Part shown: piece by piece, positions 22,593 through 29,625 of the stretch | Layout of the letters: each line of letters begins with the position of its first letter | How positions within the stretch are numbered: position 1 is the first letter of the stretch | Virus record (IMG/VR): IMGVR_UViG_3300009314_000065 | Span: 1-29,669 of that record | Length of the DNA stretch: 29,669 bases | Origin: a virus | Direction: 5' to 3' (one strand) | Translations under genes and position numbers: made by a program | The notes under the pieces: model-generated | The model's database searches: none | Told to the model about the DNA's origin: nothing | Seen by the model: only the letters and a program-made list of their open reading frames with translations

Positions 22593-22935
22593 ATTCTGCG
22601 CTCCTTCGCTTATGCTCTACGAACTCGGCTATTGTATCGCTCATATGATTCCTCATATCAGCCATGCCCTCCATCCGGGCTGAGACCAATTCTTTCTCAT
22701 ACTTGGACTTGAAACACCCGGCCATGATCGTGTACTTCCAGTGGATAAAGGCGCGGATGACCATATTAAACGGCATGGGATGACAAAGCATGTGCATCCC
22801 GTAACTATCTCGCCAGGTAACACCATAGCCGGGCGGAACAGGTGCTCCCTCAGGGAGTAGGATCCCGATGACCATCTTCCCATTCAGAATCTCAGTCAGA
22901 CTCTTCTTTCTTGGCTTCTTTTTCGTCAGGTGCAT
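22582..22935 (-). CDS. Hypothetical protein overlapping the portal gene
   Basis: This is a 117-aa product from ATG 22935, chosen because GGAGG lies directly upstream; an ATG four codons earlier is less well placed. KKKPRKKSLTEILNGKMVIG starts it, with GYGVTWRDSYGMHMLCHPM and a helical C-terminus (MEGMADMRNHMSDTIAEFVE). The first 44 bases overlap the portal gene's 3' end. Function unknown. Confidence 0.55.
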   Translation of the reverse strand: MHLTKKKPRKKSLTEILNGKMVIGILLPEGAPVPPGYGVTWRDSYGMHMLCHPMPFNMVIRAFIHWKYTIMAGCFKSKYEKELVSARMEGMADMRNHMSDTIAEFVEHKRRSAEYEA

Positions 22936-24910
22936 ACTTCCTCCCATGTATTCTTGCTATGATCTCTTCTTTGTAGAGATCAAGGAAAGTATCGATCTGC
23001 TTAAGCTCTATGCCCTCAGCGACCGCAGCCTCCTTCATGTCATTCATGAGCTTCTTCTGGTACTCACCGATCATCTTCTTCTCTTTATCGGTATAAAGGA
23101 GCCTCTGCCCAGCCTTAGGATCATAGTCATCCAGGAACATCCTCTTGAGCTCGGCCTGCTTGACATCCGGATCCCCGGTGAATGTCCTGAGAAGGTTCCA
23201 TGACTTCGTTGCCCTCAAGACCGGATTCGTGTTATCCAACCTGCCGTTCGGCACGATATTCCACTTCCCTTGGATCTCGCGCCTCTTGACCTTGACAGGT
23301 TTTCTGCCTGTCATCAGCATTTCCTCTTCCTCATCACCGTACTGCTCATACAAAGCATCGATCTGATAATAGACCTTCGCCATCTGGACTTGGAATACAG
23401 CAAGGTCAAACTCTTCATTGAGCCCTAAGTCCTGGGCTGTGTCCACGATCTCAGCCTTAGTCTTTTTACCCCCTCTGCCCATGCCCGGCAGGTTCATGTC
23501 CATTGACTGCTTAGCGCTTATGGACTTAACCCGGTTATCAGACCAGCTCTTTAAGTACTGCGCGAACTGGAAGAGTAGGGGCTGTGAGATATTCCCCATC
23601 TGCCTGATCTGGTAGTCATCCGGAGAGCCCTGGGTCTCAACTGTCTCCCCTGGGATGTAGCGTCTGCTTTTGATGTTCGTAACTGTATTGCGCCTCATGA
23701 CCACAACAGGCTTATTCGTGATCGTGCCGTTGTCCTCAGCCTGGTTGATCGCTGTAGATATACCTATCTGGTAATCCTCCTCCAACTGTGGAATCCCGCG
23801 CGACGCGTATAGGTGCATGTCAATAAGTTCACGCCTGACGTCTGCATACGGAAAGAGGCCGTGATCGTAAGGCACTTCGATAAACCTCAGGACATCCTGC
23901 GGGGTATTGACCGGGTATGTGGCAATGCAGCGCTCCTTGATACCGTCATCATTGACGTCATACCAGCAGCAGGTCTCGCTAAGATCTATGATCTCATCCA
24001 CCTCTTCGCCCGAAGGCACCCCCTTCTTCTCCTTTGTACCCCAGGCCGCTATCTCGTTATCGGTATATTTTTGATACTTCTCATCCCGCATGGCCAACTT
24101 GATCTGCGTGAAGGTGCGGGAGAATGGGTTAGCAATAAACCTTGCCCACTGGAGGTCAGTAGTATCCCAGGGAATCACAAGATCATCCTTGAGGTCGCAG
24201 GCCACAACATCAGCCTTGTTATTCTCGATCTCAATGAGCTTGAGATCAAACTTGGTCTTGCCTTCCCGAAACTTCCCGACTGCCTTCTCGCACTCCTCGA
24301 TATTCTCCTCAAAGGAGTCATCAACCGAGAACTCCTCCAAGATGATCCTCAAGAGCATATCATCCGTTGTCCTGGGGTCTGTCAGAGCTTCTATTGTTTT
24401 CTGGTCATAATCATCCAGATCAAACTCCTCGGTATAGTTCCGGGTGGAGTAATCCCATACTGTCTTAAACACGACTCCGCCGCGCTGGAGACACTTGTCT
24501 ATACCAATGAGGTATTGAGGCACGAAGTTCATCTTTTTCCTGACTCTCCAGTCAAAGAGCTGCTCGCGCTTACGAGCTGGGGCTATATCTTCTCCACCAT
24601 AGGGATCAAACGTACATATAGGCGAGGCTTTGATAAGACTTGCGTAGGAAGGCTTGAGTTCGGTGATCTTGGAATCAATGACCGGAATTGAGTAATTCGC
24701 TGCATTTTCCCAAGGTGAGGTCTTAGGTGTTGTACGGATCCCATGTCTTAAATTATGCCACCTGTCTTGGTTGTAGTCCCAGCGCTGACGGTTCCCTCTC
24801 TCGGTCTCTACATCCTTTGACAGGTTCGATACAAAGTTGCGTATCTCATCGGTGATTTCAAGCGCGTTAACCTCTTGTAGCCCCTCAGGGTGAGTAGTCT
24901 TTCTCGGCAT
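22892..24910 (-). CDS. Portal protein (P22-like)
   Basis: This is a 672-aa protein. The N-terminal pattern WDYNQDRWHNLRHG, SPWENAANYSIPVIDSKITE, SYASLIKASPICTFDPYG fits large P22-type portals. The centre has LVIPWDTTDLQWARFIANPF and IEVPYDHGLFPYADVRREL, the clip/wing region, and the C-terminal half is helical with EEDYQIGISTAINQAEDN (crown/stem side). The charged tail (KEAKKEESD) is usual. GGAGG lies just upstream. It follows the terminase and two small cysteine-rich genes, consistent with head gene order. Confidence 0.85.
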   Translation of the reverse strand: MPRKTTHPEGLQEVNALEITDEIRNFVSNLSKDVETERGNRQRWDYNQDRWHNLRHGIRTTPKTSPWENAANYSIPVIDSKITELKPSYASLIKASPICTFDPYGGEDIAPARKREQLFDWRVRKKMNFVPQYLIGIDKCLQRGGVVFKTVWDYSTRNYTEEFDLDDYDQKTIEALTDPRTTDDMLLRIILEEFSVDDSFEENIEECEKAVGKFREGKTKFDLKLIEIENNKADVVACDLKDDLVIPWDTTDLQWARFIANPFSRTFTQIKLAMRDEKYQKYTDNEIAAWGTKEKKGVPSGEEVDEIIDLSETCCWYDVNDDGIKERCIATYPVNTPQDVLRFIEVPYDHGLFPYADVRRELIDMHLYASRGIPQLEEDYQIGISTAINQAEDNGTITNKPVVVMRRNTVTNIKSRRYIPGETVETQGSPDDYQIRQMGNISQPLLFQFAQYLKSWSDNRVKSISAKQSMDMNLPGMGRGGKKTKAEIVDTAQDLGLNEEFDLAVFQVQMAKVYYQIDALYEQYGDEEEEMLMTGRKPVKVKRREIQGKWNIVPNGRLDNTNPVLRATKSWNLLRTFTGDPDVKQAELKRMFLDDYDPKAGQRLLYTDKEKKMIGEYQKKLMNDMKEAAVAEGIELKQIDTFLDLYKEEIIARIHGRKYAPDEKEAKKEESD

Positions 24911-24913
24911 CAG

Positions 24914-25087
24914 TTATCCTCCGTAAAACTTTCGGTAGACTTCGCGATATGCGTCTTTCAACGCTCTTACATAGTTAATGTAGTGGATCTTCTTACACGA
25001 TATGCTACAAAACCCGCCTTCTCTACCCCCATGATCGTATTCTATGCAGCAGCATCGGCACTTCTTGCTGATAACTTGGGTACTCAT
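24914..25087 (-). CDS. Tiny cysteine-rich protein (zinc-ribbon-like)
   Basis: This is a 57-aa protein: KKCRCCCIEYDHGG and GFCSISCKK give five to six cysteines in a C-x-C-C-C...C-x3-C pattern, then a basic helical tail (INYVRALKDAYREVYRKFYG). GGAGAGG precedes ATG 25087, and its ATGA overlaps the previous stop. The tail contains the portal's ribosome site. Probably metal-binding; function unknown. Confidence 0.6.
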   Translation of the reverse strand: MSTQVISKKCRCCCIEYDHGGREGGFCSISCKKIHYINYVRALKDAYREVYRKFYGG

Positions 25088-25221
25088 GACGCCTCTCCTT
25101 CTCTGACAGGCTTTTTCTCGACAAATTGGCTAAACTTATAGCACGTCCTGCACTTCTTGTCCCGGTTCGCACAGCTCCTGATGCAAAAGCTCTGATGATT
25201 CGTTCTCGACTTGTAGCTCAT
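25084..25221 (-). CDS. Tiny cysteine-rich protein after terminase
   Basis: This is a 45-aa protein: SFCIRSCANRDKKCRTCYKF carries four cysteines as C-x3-C...C-x2-C, a likely zinc site. The ATG overlaps the terminase TGA (TGATG), and the end overlaps the next gene by 4 bases, so it depends on coupled translation. No family recognised. Confidence 0.55.
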   Translation of the reverse strand: MSYKSRTNHQSFCIRSCANRDKKCRTCYKFSQFVEKKPVREGEAS

Positions 25222-26753
25222 CAATACCCCGTCGCAACTGGCTCAGGAGCAATCTCACCGGACTCAGTGATAGGTATGCCTTGCCCCTGGCGATCTACTC
25301 CCACTTCTCTCTCAATCTCTGGCTTCTCATAGTTCTGCAAGAAACCCCACTGCAACATAATCCAGGCATCCCCTCTATTTGGGGATCTACCCAGCCTGTC
25401 CTTAATATCGTCCTTGTCCTCGATGGCCACCCTGCCCCTATTATTCTCGAAATACTGGGGCTCTCCGAGATCGTCCTTGAGCTCTTCATCCTCCGGGATA
25501 GAGGCCAAGCCTTGCTTAGCAGCCTCTGCGACCTCAAAGTGAGCCTTAGCCCTGAGGTTCTCATACTGCGGCCGATCCCTCATCTTCGGGTCGAGTTCCT
25601 TCTCTTTAGCGGAGCCATGATACTTAATGACAAGATACTTTTTGGATTCCTCGCGCCGCATAATCTCCTGCCATGTACCTATGCCAACACCATCACAGTC
25701 AACCATGATAAAGGCTGCATTAAGCTCATCAGCCATATTGAGTGCATCGATCGCATTGAGCCCTGGCGCCTGATTGCGTTTGACTATCATCTTGGAGACA
25801 TTGCCGTTCTTGCCACCCATAATCACGTTGTCATCAATGCCTTCCCCGGCCGAGTCAACAGAGACACCCACATTGTTTTTGAAAGAAACAACTGGACGCT
25901 TCATTTGCTCAAGGATCTCAGGCGGGAAGAGTGTATTGATAGACTTCTTCGGGATCTGGCCGCGCACCCTGCCATCCCAGCGGGGATCATCCTCGCCCCA
26001 CTTCGTGCGCATAGCCTCAACCCACTCGTATGAGGCCAAGCCAGGGATAATGGTCTTTCTGTGCTTATAGTTCGGGTTGTCCCGGCAGTCAAAGTTGAAT
26101 ACGATGTTATCTGTCTTGTTGCGCAACCCCTTTGCGAATCGCCCAGTTGCCCTGGTGGGGTTGCCTATGAATATGACAAGGGTATTCTCGGATGTCGTGA
26201 TACCATCGATCTGATCGTAGATTGTATCTTCAACGGCCTGTGCCTCTGAGACTATGACGCAGACATTCGGAGCATGAAAGCCTTGAAACTTGCCCCCTTC
26301 GGCCTCTTTGGAGGCGCCTGTCTCCTTTGTCGTGAACCCGAGCAGATACCAGTCCTCTGGCCGGATCTCAATATACGGCTGCCTGTAAGCTGTACCACCG
26401 AAAGCGGGGTCTCTCCTATGCCAATGGCCTAAGGTCTCACCCCACATGATTTTCTTGACCTGGCGGTCGGTGGGGGCTGTCTCAACCACGATAGAGGGCT
26501 TGAAACAGTCCAAGAACCATAACGCAATACCAGCGCACATATAGTCCTTGCCTAAGGAGTGCCCGGATCCTATGTAGATATGCTTACGCTCTTTCATGGC
26601 GCGCGGAAGGGCAGACAATAGCTCATCCTGGAGCTTCCAGATCTTCTCAACCTGGAGCACGTCCCTCATGTAGATCTGAGGGTGTTCGCGCCAGCTATTC
26701 AACAACGAGTAGGCTTTCGCGGACTCTATTTGCGGGCTTACTGCCGTTTCCAT
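25221..26753 (-). CDS. terL: Terminase large subunit
   Basis: This is a 510-aa product from ATG 26753, with GGAG 10 bases upstream; a TTG three codons earlier is also possible. The ATPase half has IGSGHSLGKDYM at about 61-72, a Walker A variant with aspartate after GK, VCVIVSEAQAVED at about 164-176 (Walker B with S-E instead of D-E) and IFIGNPT (motif III). The nuclease half has GVSVDSAGEG, IMVDCDGVGIG and GDAWIMLQW, supplying the acidic RNase-H-fold residues. It cuts and pumps concatemeric DNA into the prohead through the portal. It overlaps the small-subunit gene by 59 bases. Confidence 0.9.
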   Translation of the reverse strand: METAVSPQIESAKAYSLLNSWREHPQIYMRDVLQVEKIWKLQDELLSALPRAMKERKHIYIGSGHSLGKDYMCAGIALWFLDCFKPSIVVETAPTDRQVKKIMWGETLGHWHRRDPAFGGTAYRQPYIEIRPEDWYLLGFTTKETGASKEAEGGKFQGFHAPNVCVIVSEAQAVEDTIYDQIDGITTSENTLVIFIGNPTRATGRFAKGLRNKTDNIVFNFDCRDNPNYKHRKTIIPGLASYEWVEAMRTKWGEDDPRWDGRVRGQIPKKSINTLFPPEILEQMKRPVVSFKNNVGVSVDSAGEGIDDNVIMGGKNGNVSKMIVKRNQAPGLNAIDALNMADELNAAFIMVDCDGVGIGTWQEIMRREESKKYLVIKYHGSAKEKELDPKMRDRPQYENLRAKAHFEVAEAAKQGLASIPEDEELKDDLGEPQYFENNRGRVAIEDKDDIKDRLGRSPNRGDAWIMLQWGFLQNYEKPEIEREVGVDRQGQGIPITESGEIAPEPVATGY

Positions 26754-27285
26754 CCTTCTCAATCTCCTTCTTGTGCTCCTCAGCCTTAGTGTGTAGTTGA
26801 TTGACTATGTTGATATTGGCATTAACCGAGATCTGCTGAGCTGTGGTCTTTTTACCTTCAAGCTCCTCTTGTGCCTTATCAAGCGAGGAGATCGCTGCTC
26901 CCAGCTTCGTCTCATAGATCCTATCGCCGAACGGAGTCCTGCTCTTTAGCTGGGGTGTCATTGCCTTCTTGTATATAGTCTCATAACGCAACATACGGAT
27001 CGCCTGATGAGTTATGGGGACGCGCATGATATTATCGAGTAGCCTTCTCTGGAGGTATCGGATGATTGATCTCCAGCGCGTTCTCTTAGAGAATTGATGG
27101 GCAGACTGGCGGGAATATGTGCCAACTTCCGGGTAGTATTTCAAGACAAGATCGGCCACTTCTTGAGGAGTTCGCATTTCTGCAAACCACATGCACATAC
27201 GCAGATAGCGCTCTCTGGCAGCTCTCTTCTCAGTAGATCTATCCTTCGCAGGGTAATTCATCTGGGGTGTTCTTGTCAGTTCCAT
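26695..27285 (-). CDS. terS: Terminase small subunit-like DNA-binding protein
   Basis: This is a 196-aa protein. TPQEVADLVLKYYPEVGTYS, then RQSAHQFSKRTRWRSIIRYL, reads as an N-terminal helix-turn-helix for packaging-site recognition. The middle is helical (KAMTPQLKSRTPF, GAAISSLDKAQEELEGKK) and the C-terminus is charged. Position directly before the large subunit, with overlap, supports the call. GGGGAG precedes the ATG. The family itself is not recognised with certainty, so the name rests mainly on synteny. Confidence 0.65.
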   Translation of the reverse strand: MELTRTPQMNYPAKDRSTEKRAARERYLRMCMWFAEMRTPQEVADLVLKYYPEVGTYSRQSAHQFSKRTRWRSIIRYLQRRLLDNIMRVPITHQAIRMLRYETIYKKAMTPQLKSRTPFGDRIYETKLGAAISSLDKAQEELEGKKTTAQQISVNANINIVNQLHTKAEEHKKEIEKDGNGSKPANRVRESLLVVE

Positions 27286-27484
27286 GTAAAGGCTCCCCGG
27301 TTAGCGGCGTCATTCTAAGCTCAAATAGACATTCTTTGAATTGCGCGAATGATTTTAGCAGGTTCGCAAGCTGCGTGGCATCAAGGGTAACTGTCATAGT
27401 AGATTGTCCCTGACCGTCAACGCCAATGCACTTGCGGTTTTGATCGAAGCTACCGATTATGACTATCTCTTCATTCTCACTCAT
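27239..27484 (-). CDS. Small hypothetical protein, first gene of the packaging operon
   Basis: This is an 81-aa protein: beta-rich N-terminus (NEEIVIIGSFDQNRKCIG), GQGQSTMTVTLDATQLANLL and a helical patch. It is the first gene after the leader region. ATG 27484 follows a T run with no proper ribosome site; a seven-codon mini-ORF (MLNCSFL) ends in ATGA overlapping it, which could couple translation. It overlaps the small-terminase gene by 47 bases. Function unknown. Confidence 0.5.
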   Translation of the reverse strand: MSENEEIVIIGSFDQNRKCIGVDGQGQSTMTVTLDATQLANLLKSFAQFKECLFELRMTPLTGEPLHGTDKNTPDELPCEG

Positions 27485-27531
27485 AAAAAAGAGCAGTTCA
27501 ACATCCTATCAATATCGGACATCAAACTGCT
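27485..27531 (-). terminator. Second terminator-like hairpin, just before the first packaging gene
   Basis: On the mRNA AGCAGTT (from 27531 to 27525) pairs with AACTGCT (27498 to 27492), a 7-bp stem with a long 26-base loop, then C and six U before the ATG at 27484. The large loop makes it weaker than the upstream hairpin. Confidence 0.35.
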
Positions 27532-27547
27532 TCGTTAGACTTCGTTA
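27530..27547 (-). repeat. Tandem 8-bp repeat in the leader
   Basis: TAACGAAG occurs twice, at 27540-27547 and 27530-27537, exactly 10 bases apart (one helical turn). It lies between the two terminator-like hairpins and could be a regulator or antitermination site. Confidence 0.4.
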
Positions 27548-27602
27548 AAATAAAAAAAGACAAGCCGTGTAAACAGTGTCAGACATCGTTTTGCACAACT
27601 TG
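27547..27602 (-). terminator. Intrinsic terminator-like hairpin directly after the late promoter
   Basis: CAAGUUGUG (from 27602 down to 27594) pairs with CACGGCUUG (27569 down to 27561): nine pairs including two G-U. After one mismatch, three more A-U pairs extend it. The 3' arm is followed at once by UC, seven U, A and four U. This is the shape of a rho-independent terminator. It begins about five bases after the predicted start of transcription from 27614-27642, so it acts on the leader of the packaging operon. Confidence 0.6.
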
Positions 27603-27613
27603 CCTATGTTTAA

Positions 27614-27642
27614 AGTATAGCTTCTATTTTGCGGTCTGTCAA
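27614..27642 (-). promoter_or_regulatory. Consensus sigma-70 promoter for the packaging/head operon
   Basis: On the minus strand TTGACA (27642-27637) and TATACT (27619-27614) are 17 bases apart. An A/T-rich stretch (27643-27658) upstream could be an UP element. Expected transcription start is near 27607. It lies in the only long non-coding gap on this strand, ahead of the terminase genes. Confidence 0.8.
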
Positions 27643-27678
27643 ATAATTTTTTAAATTAAAGCTGCTGAATACGATTGT

Positions 27679-27755
27679 TTACCTCATTTCTTTAGGGTCT
27701 AAAACGTATCCGCACTGACCGCAATAGTATTTGTCGCCTTCGAATAGTGCGTCAT
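27679..27755 (-). pseudogene. Zinc-ribbon fragment without a start codon
   Basis: In one minus frame the bases read DALFEGDKYYCGQCGYVLD and then PKEMR, ending in TAA at 27679-27681. CGQCGY is a zinc knuckle. The frame has no ATG, GTG or TTG before the next upstream stop. One extra base after the ATG at 27755 (which has GGGAG upstream) would put it in frame. Either a decayed gene, a sequence error, or chance. Confidence 0.3.
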
Positions 27756-27964
27756 CCCTTTGTCTGCTCCCTTAAAGACATCTTCATCTTATCCGCGCCC
27801 CATTCCAGCAAGCCAAGAACTTGAGTCTTGCCTCCGCCAAAGTCCATGTGTAAGCTGTCGCTTTTACCGTCTAGATTTTTCACCCCTATAAAAATAAACC
27901 CGTCATACCTCTTTTTGATTTCCTCGCAGATGTCATCCCACAAGACCAATGAGAGGTCAGACAT
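27752..27964 (-). CDS. Small hypothetical protein
   Basis: This is a 70-aa product from ATG 27964, chosen because AAGGAGGGG sits just upstream. It reads MSDLSLVLWDDICEEIKKRY, then FIFIGVKNLDGKSDSLHMDF and GLLEWGADKMKMSL: alternating helix and beta, no motif. Overlaps the upstream gene by 8 bases. Function unknown; it is the last gene before the late promoter. Confidence 0.6.
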   Translation of the reverse strand: MSDLSLVLWDDICEEIKKRYDGFIFIGVKNLDGKSDSLHMDFGGGKTQVLGLLEWGADKMKMSLREQTKG

Positions 27965-28289
27965 CACCCCTCCTTCCTTCTTTGTCGCGCTTGGCCTGCC
28001 TATTCTTTTGGAGAAAATACCGGATTGCATCATACTTACAACAGGCAGACGTTGTGCCCTGGTATCCATAAGGGTCTGGTAAGTAAACGCTGTAATGGCT
28101 ATCATTTTCTCGATGGTCTATAAATATATCACGCAAGCGAATCTTGAGCATCTTACTTAACCTTGTGCACTCTCCCCTGCAACACGAATGGTTACCCATC
28201 ATGCTTTCTCTTTCAACCTCATTACCAGCGGCCTTGCCCAATTCCGTGCGGTCGGGCATACCCTTGAACTCCTTTTGCTTATTAACCAT
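27957..28289 (-). CDS. Small hypothetical protein with cysteine pair motifs
   Basis: This is a 110-aa protein. HSCCRGECTRLSKMLKIRLR and SACCKYDAIRYFLQ contain C-C-x3-C and C-C elements. The ends are strongly basic. GGAGGGAGGAGGG precedes ATG 28289. No family recognised. Confidence 0.55.
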   Translation of the reverse strand: MVNKQKEFKGMPDRTELGKAAGNEVERESMMGNHSCCRGECTRLSKMLKIRLRDIFIDHRENDSHYSVYLPDPYGYQGTTSACCKYDAIRYFLQKNRQAKRDKEGRRGDV

Positions 28290-28494
28290 GACACCCTCCT
28301 CCCTCCCACCAGTGAGTTACTTTATTCAACGCCTTCATCAAGCCAGCAGATGGCTTACCTAGCTTTTTTAAAGTTCCCAGGATCTTCTCCAGCTCCTCTT
28401 TCGTAAATGGAGCATCAGTGGCGGCTCTCTCAAACCCACAGAACCTTCCTATTTCTTGATGAAGCTCTCCCTTTCTTTTTTGTTCGGCTCCCAT
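28282..28494 (-). CDS. Small hypothetical helical protein
   Basis: This is a 70-aa product from ATG 28494, preferred because AAGGAGA lies just upstream; ATG 28512 would add six residues. It has a charged helix (FTKEELEKILGTLKKLGKP) and ends THWWEGGGCHG. It overlaps the next gene by 8 bases. Confidence 0.55.
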   Translation of the reverse strand: MGAEQKRKGELHQEIGRFCGFERAATDAPFTKEELEKILGTLKKLGKPSAGLMKALNKVTHWWEGGGCHG

Positions 28495-28511
28495 CTTATC
28501 TTCTCCTTGCA

Positions 28512-28748
28512 TCAGCCATGTGCTCGGATAGCATCCGCTATCTCTCCCAACACATCAATCATCCTCTCAAGAACGCCATACTGGTTTTCTGGTAATCTCA
28601 AAATATGCTTCGTCTGATAGGCTACCCTTGTCGCCCTTGCCTTTGCTGCTGCCAGGGCTTCCTCTTCTGTTTTCGCCTGTACTTCAATCTGAATTTTTCT
28701 CAAGCCCCCGTCATGTGCCTCTATGATATACAAATAAGCATCTTGCAT
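28512..28748 (-). CDS. Small hypothetical protein
   Basis: This is a 78-aa protein. An N-terminal strand (DAYLYIIEAHDGGLRKIQIE) is followed by an alanine-rich helix (KTEEEALAAAKARATRV) and an amphipathic C-terminal helix (LERMIDVLGEIADAIRAHG). GGAGG lies 5 bases before ATG 28748, which overlaps the preceding stop by one base. Function unknown. Confidence 0.6.
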   Translation of the reverse strand: MQDAYLYIIEAHDGGLRKIQIEVQAKTEEEALAAAKARATRVAYQTKHILRLPENQYGVLERMIDVLGEIADAIRAHG

Positions 28749-28933
28749 CACTGCCTCCTTTTTTTACGCCATTTACTCGCATCAGGGCAAGTAGCGAAAT
28801 GGCTCATCATAGTATCTGGATCAAATATCTCTGCCCCTGCATCCGCAACGGTATCCGCGTCAACGGGTATGTTCTTGCCCGCACTTGTTTTGAGCCATAC
28901 AATTTCAGCTCCGCAACTTCGACATTCACTCAT
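28748..28933 (-). CDS. Small zinc-ribbon protein
   Basis: This is a 61-aa protein. MSECRSCGAEIVWLKTSAGK carries CxxCG; with HFATCPDA later it forms a C-x2-C...H-x3-C metal site. PVDAD in the middle is typical of small phage zinc-ribbon proteins. ATGA overlaps the previous gene; AGGAGGG lies upstream. Confidence 0.7.
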   Translation of the reverse strand: MSECRSCGAEIVWLKTSAGKNIPVDADTVADAGAEIFDPDTMMSHFATCPDASKWRKKRRQ

Positions 28934-29616
28934 GCAACCCTCCTAAAACTTATAACCCACACCCAGGGATTATTCTCCCACTTAAAACCTTTCTTAGCGA
29001 GGGAGTTCCAGAGGTCTATAAACCATCTTTTTGGTGTTGGAATTACATCTATTTTTGCTCTACTTCTTTCTTTTAACGTTCCATAAGGATAGCCTTCTAA
29101 AAAAGCCTCATTATCGCTTATCTCCCGCAACCTCTTTACTCTTATGTCGGTGATTTCTAAAGTGATACGAGACGCCCAGCGGGGCATAAAGAGAGGGCTT
29201 ACCCAATAGAAAGTTTCAGGACAATCACTCATGTCAGCTGTGTGCCACTCGTAACACTTCTGACACGCATACACGGGTACACCGTATTCGTATTTTATTA
29301 CGCTTCTTTCTGCTGGTTTTTTGGGAACAGATACTTGCTCAAACTCTATATGCCCAGTATTGTAACTTTCAAAACGCTCAAAGTATGCGAATGTCTCCCT
29401 TACCCACAACCTATCTCCGACTTTGCCGTAAGGACATTTAGAGTAAATGTCGTGCTTTCCTTCATTATCGCAATTTTCGTCCCATTGATTAAATGGCTTA
29501 TGACAAAACGAGCATTTTGTTGGCTGTGGCTTCACTACCCGCCTTGTTTGAGATTTCCGCCCCTCAAGGATAGCTTTGACCATTTCGCTTGAGAAGATTA
29601 TGGGTCGTTCCTTCAT
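28930..29616 (-). CDS. ASCH/PUA-like phage protein
   Basis: This is a 228-aa protein. RPIIFSSEMVKAILEGRKSQ and TRRVVKPQP start the fold; YGKVGDRLWVRETFAYF, PRWASRITLEITDIRVKRL and WVWVISFRRV are the hallmark blocks of the ASC-1-homology (ASCH) fold in phages, related to PUA RNA-binding domains. A zinc-ribbon-like insertion (CSFCHK, CQKCYEW) is also present. Probable role in RNA or modified-base recognition, e.g. during takeover of the host; not proven. TAAGGAGGGG precedes the ATG. Confidence 0.75.
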   Translation of the reverse strand: MKERPIIFSSEMVKAILEGRKSQTRRVVKPQPTKCSFCHKPFNQWDENCDNEGKHDIYSKCPYGKVGDRLWVRETFAYFERFESYNTGHIEFEQVSVPKKPAERSVIKYEYGVPVYACQKCYEWHTADMSDCPETFYWVSPLFMPRWASRITLEITDIRVKRLREISDNEAFLEGYPYGTLKERSRAKIDVIPTPKRWFIDLWNSLAKKGFKWENNPWVWVISFRRVA

Positions 29617-29625
29617 TTCCCCTCC

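Noticed and set aside
23813-24691. Plus-strand 292-aa frame opposite the portal gene
   Set aside because: Antisense shadow of a strongly supported portal gene.
25281-26033. Plus-strand 250-aa frame opposite the large terminase
   Set aside because: Antisense shadow; terminase motifs lie on the minus strand.
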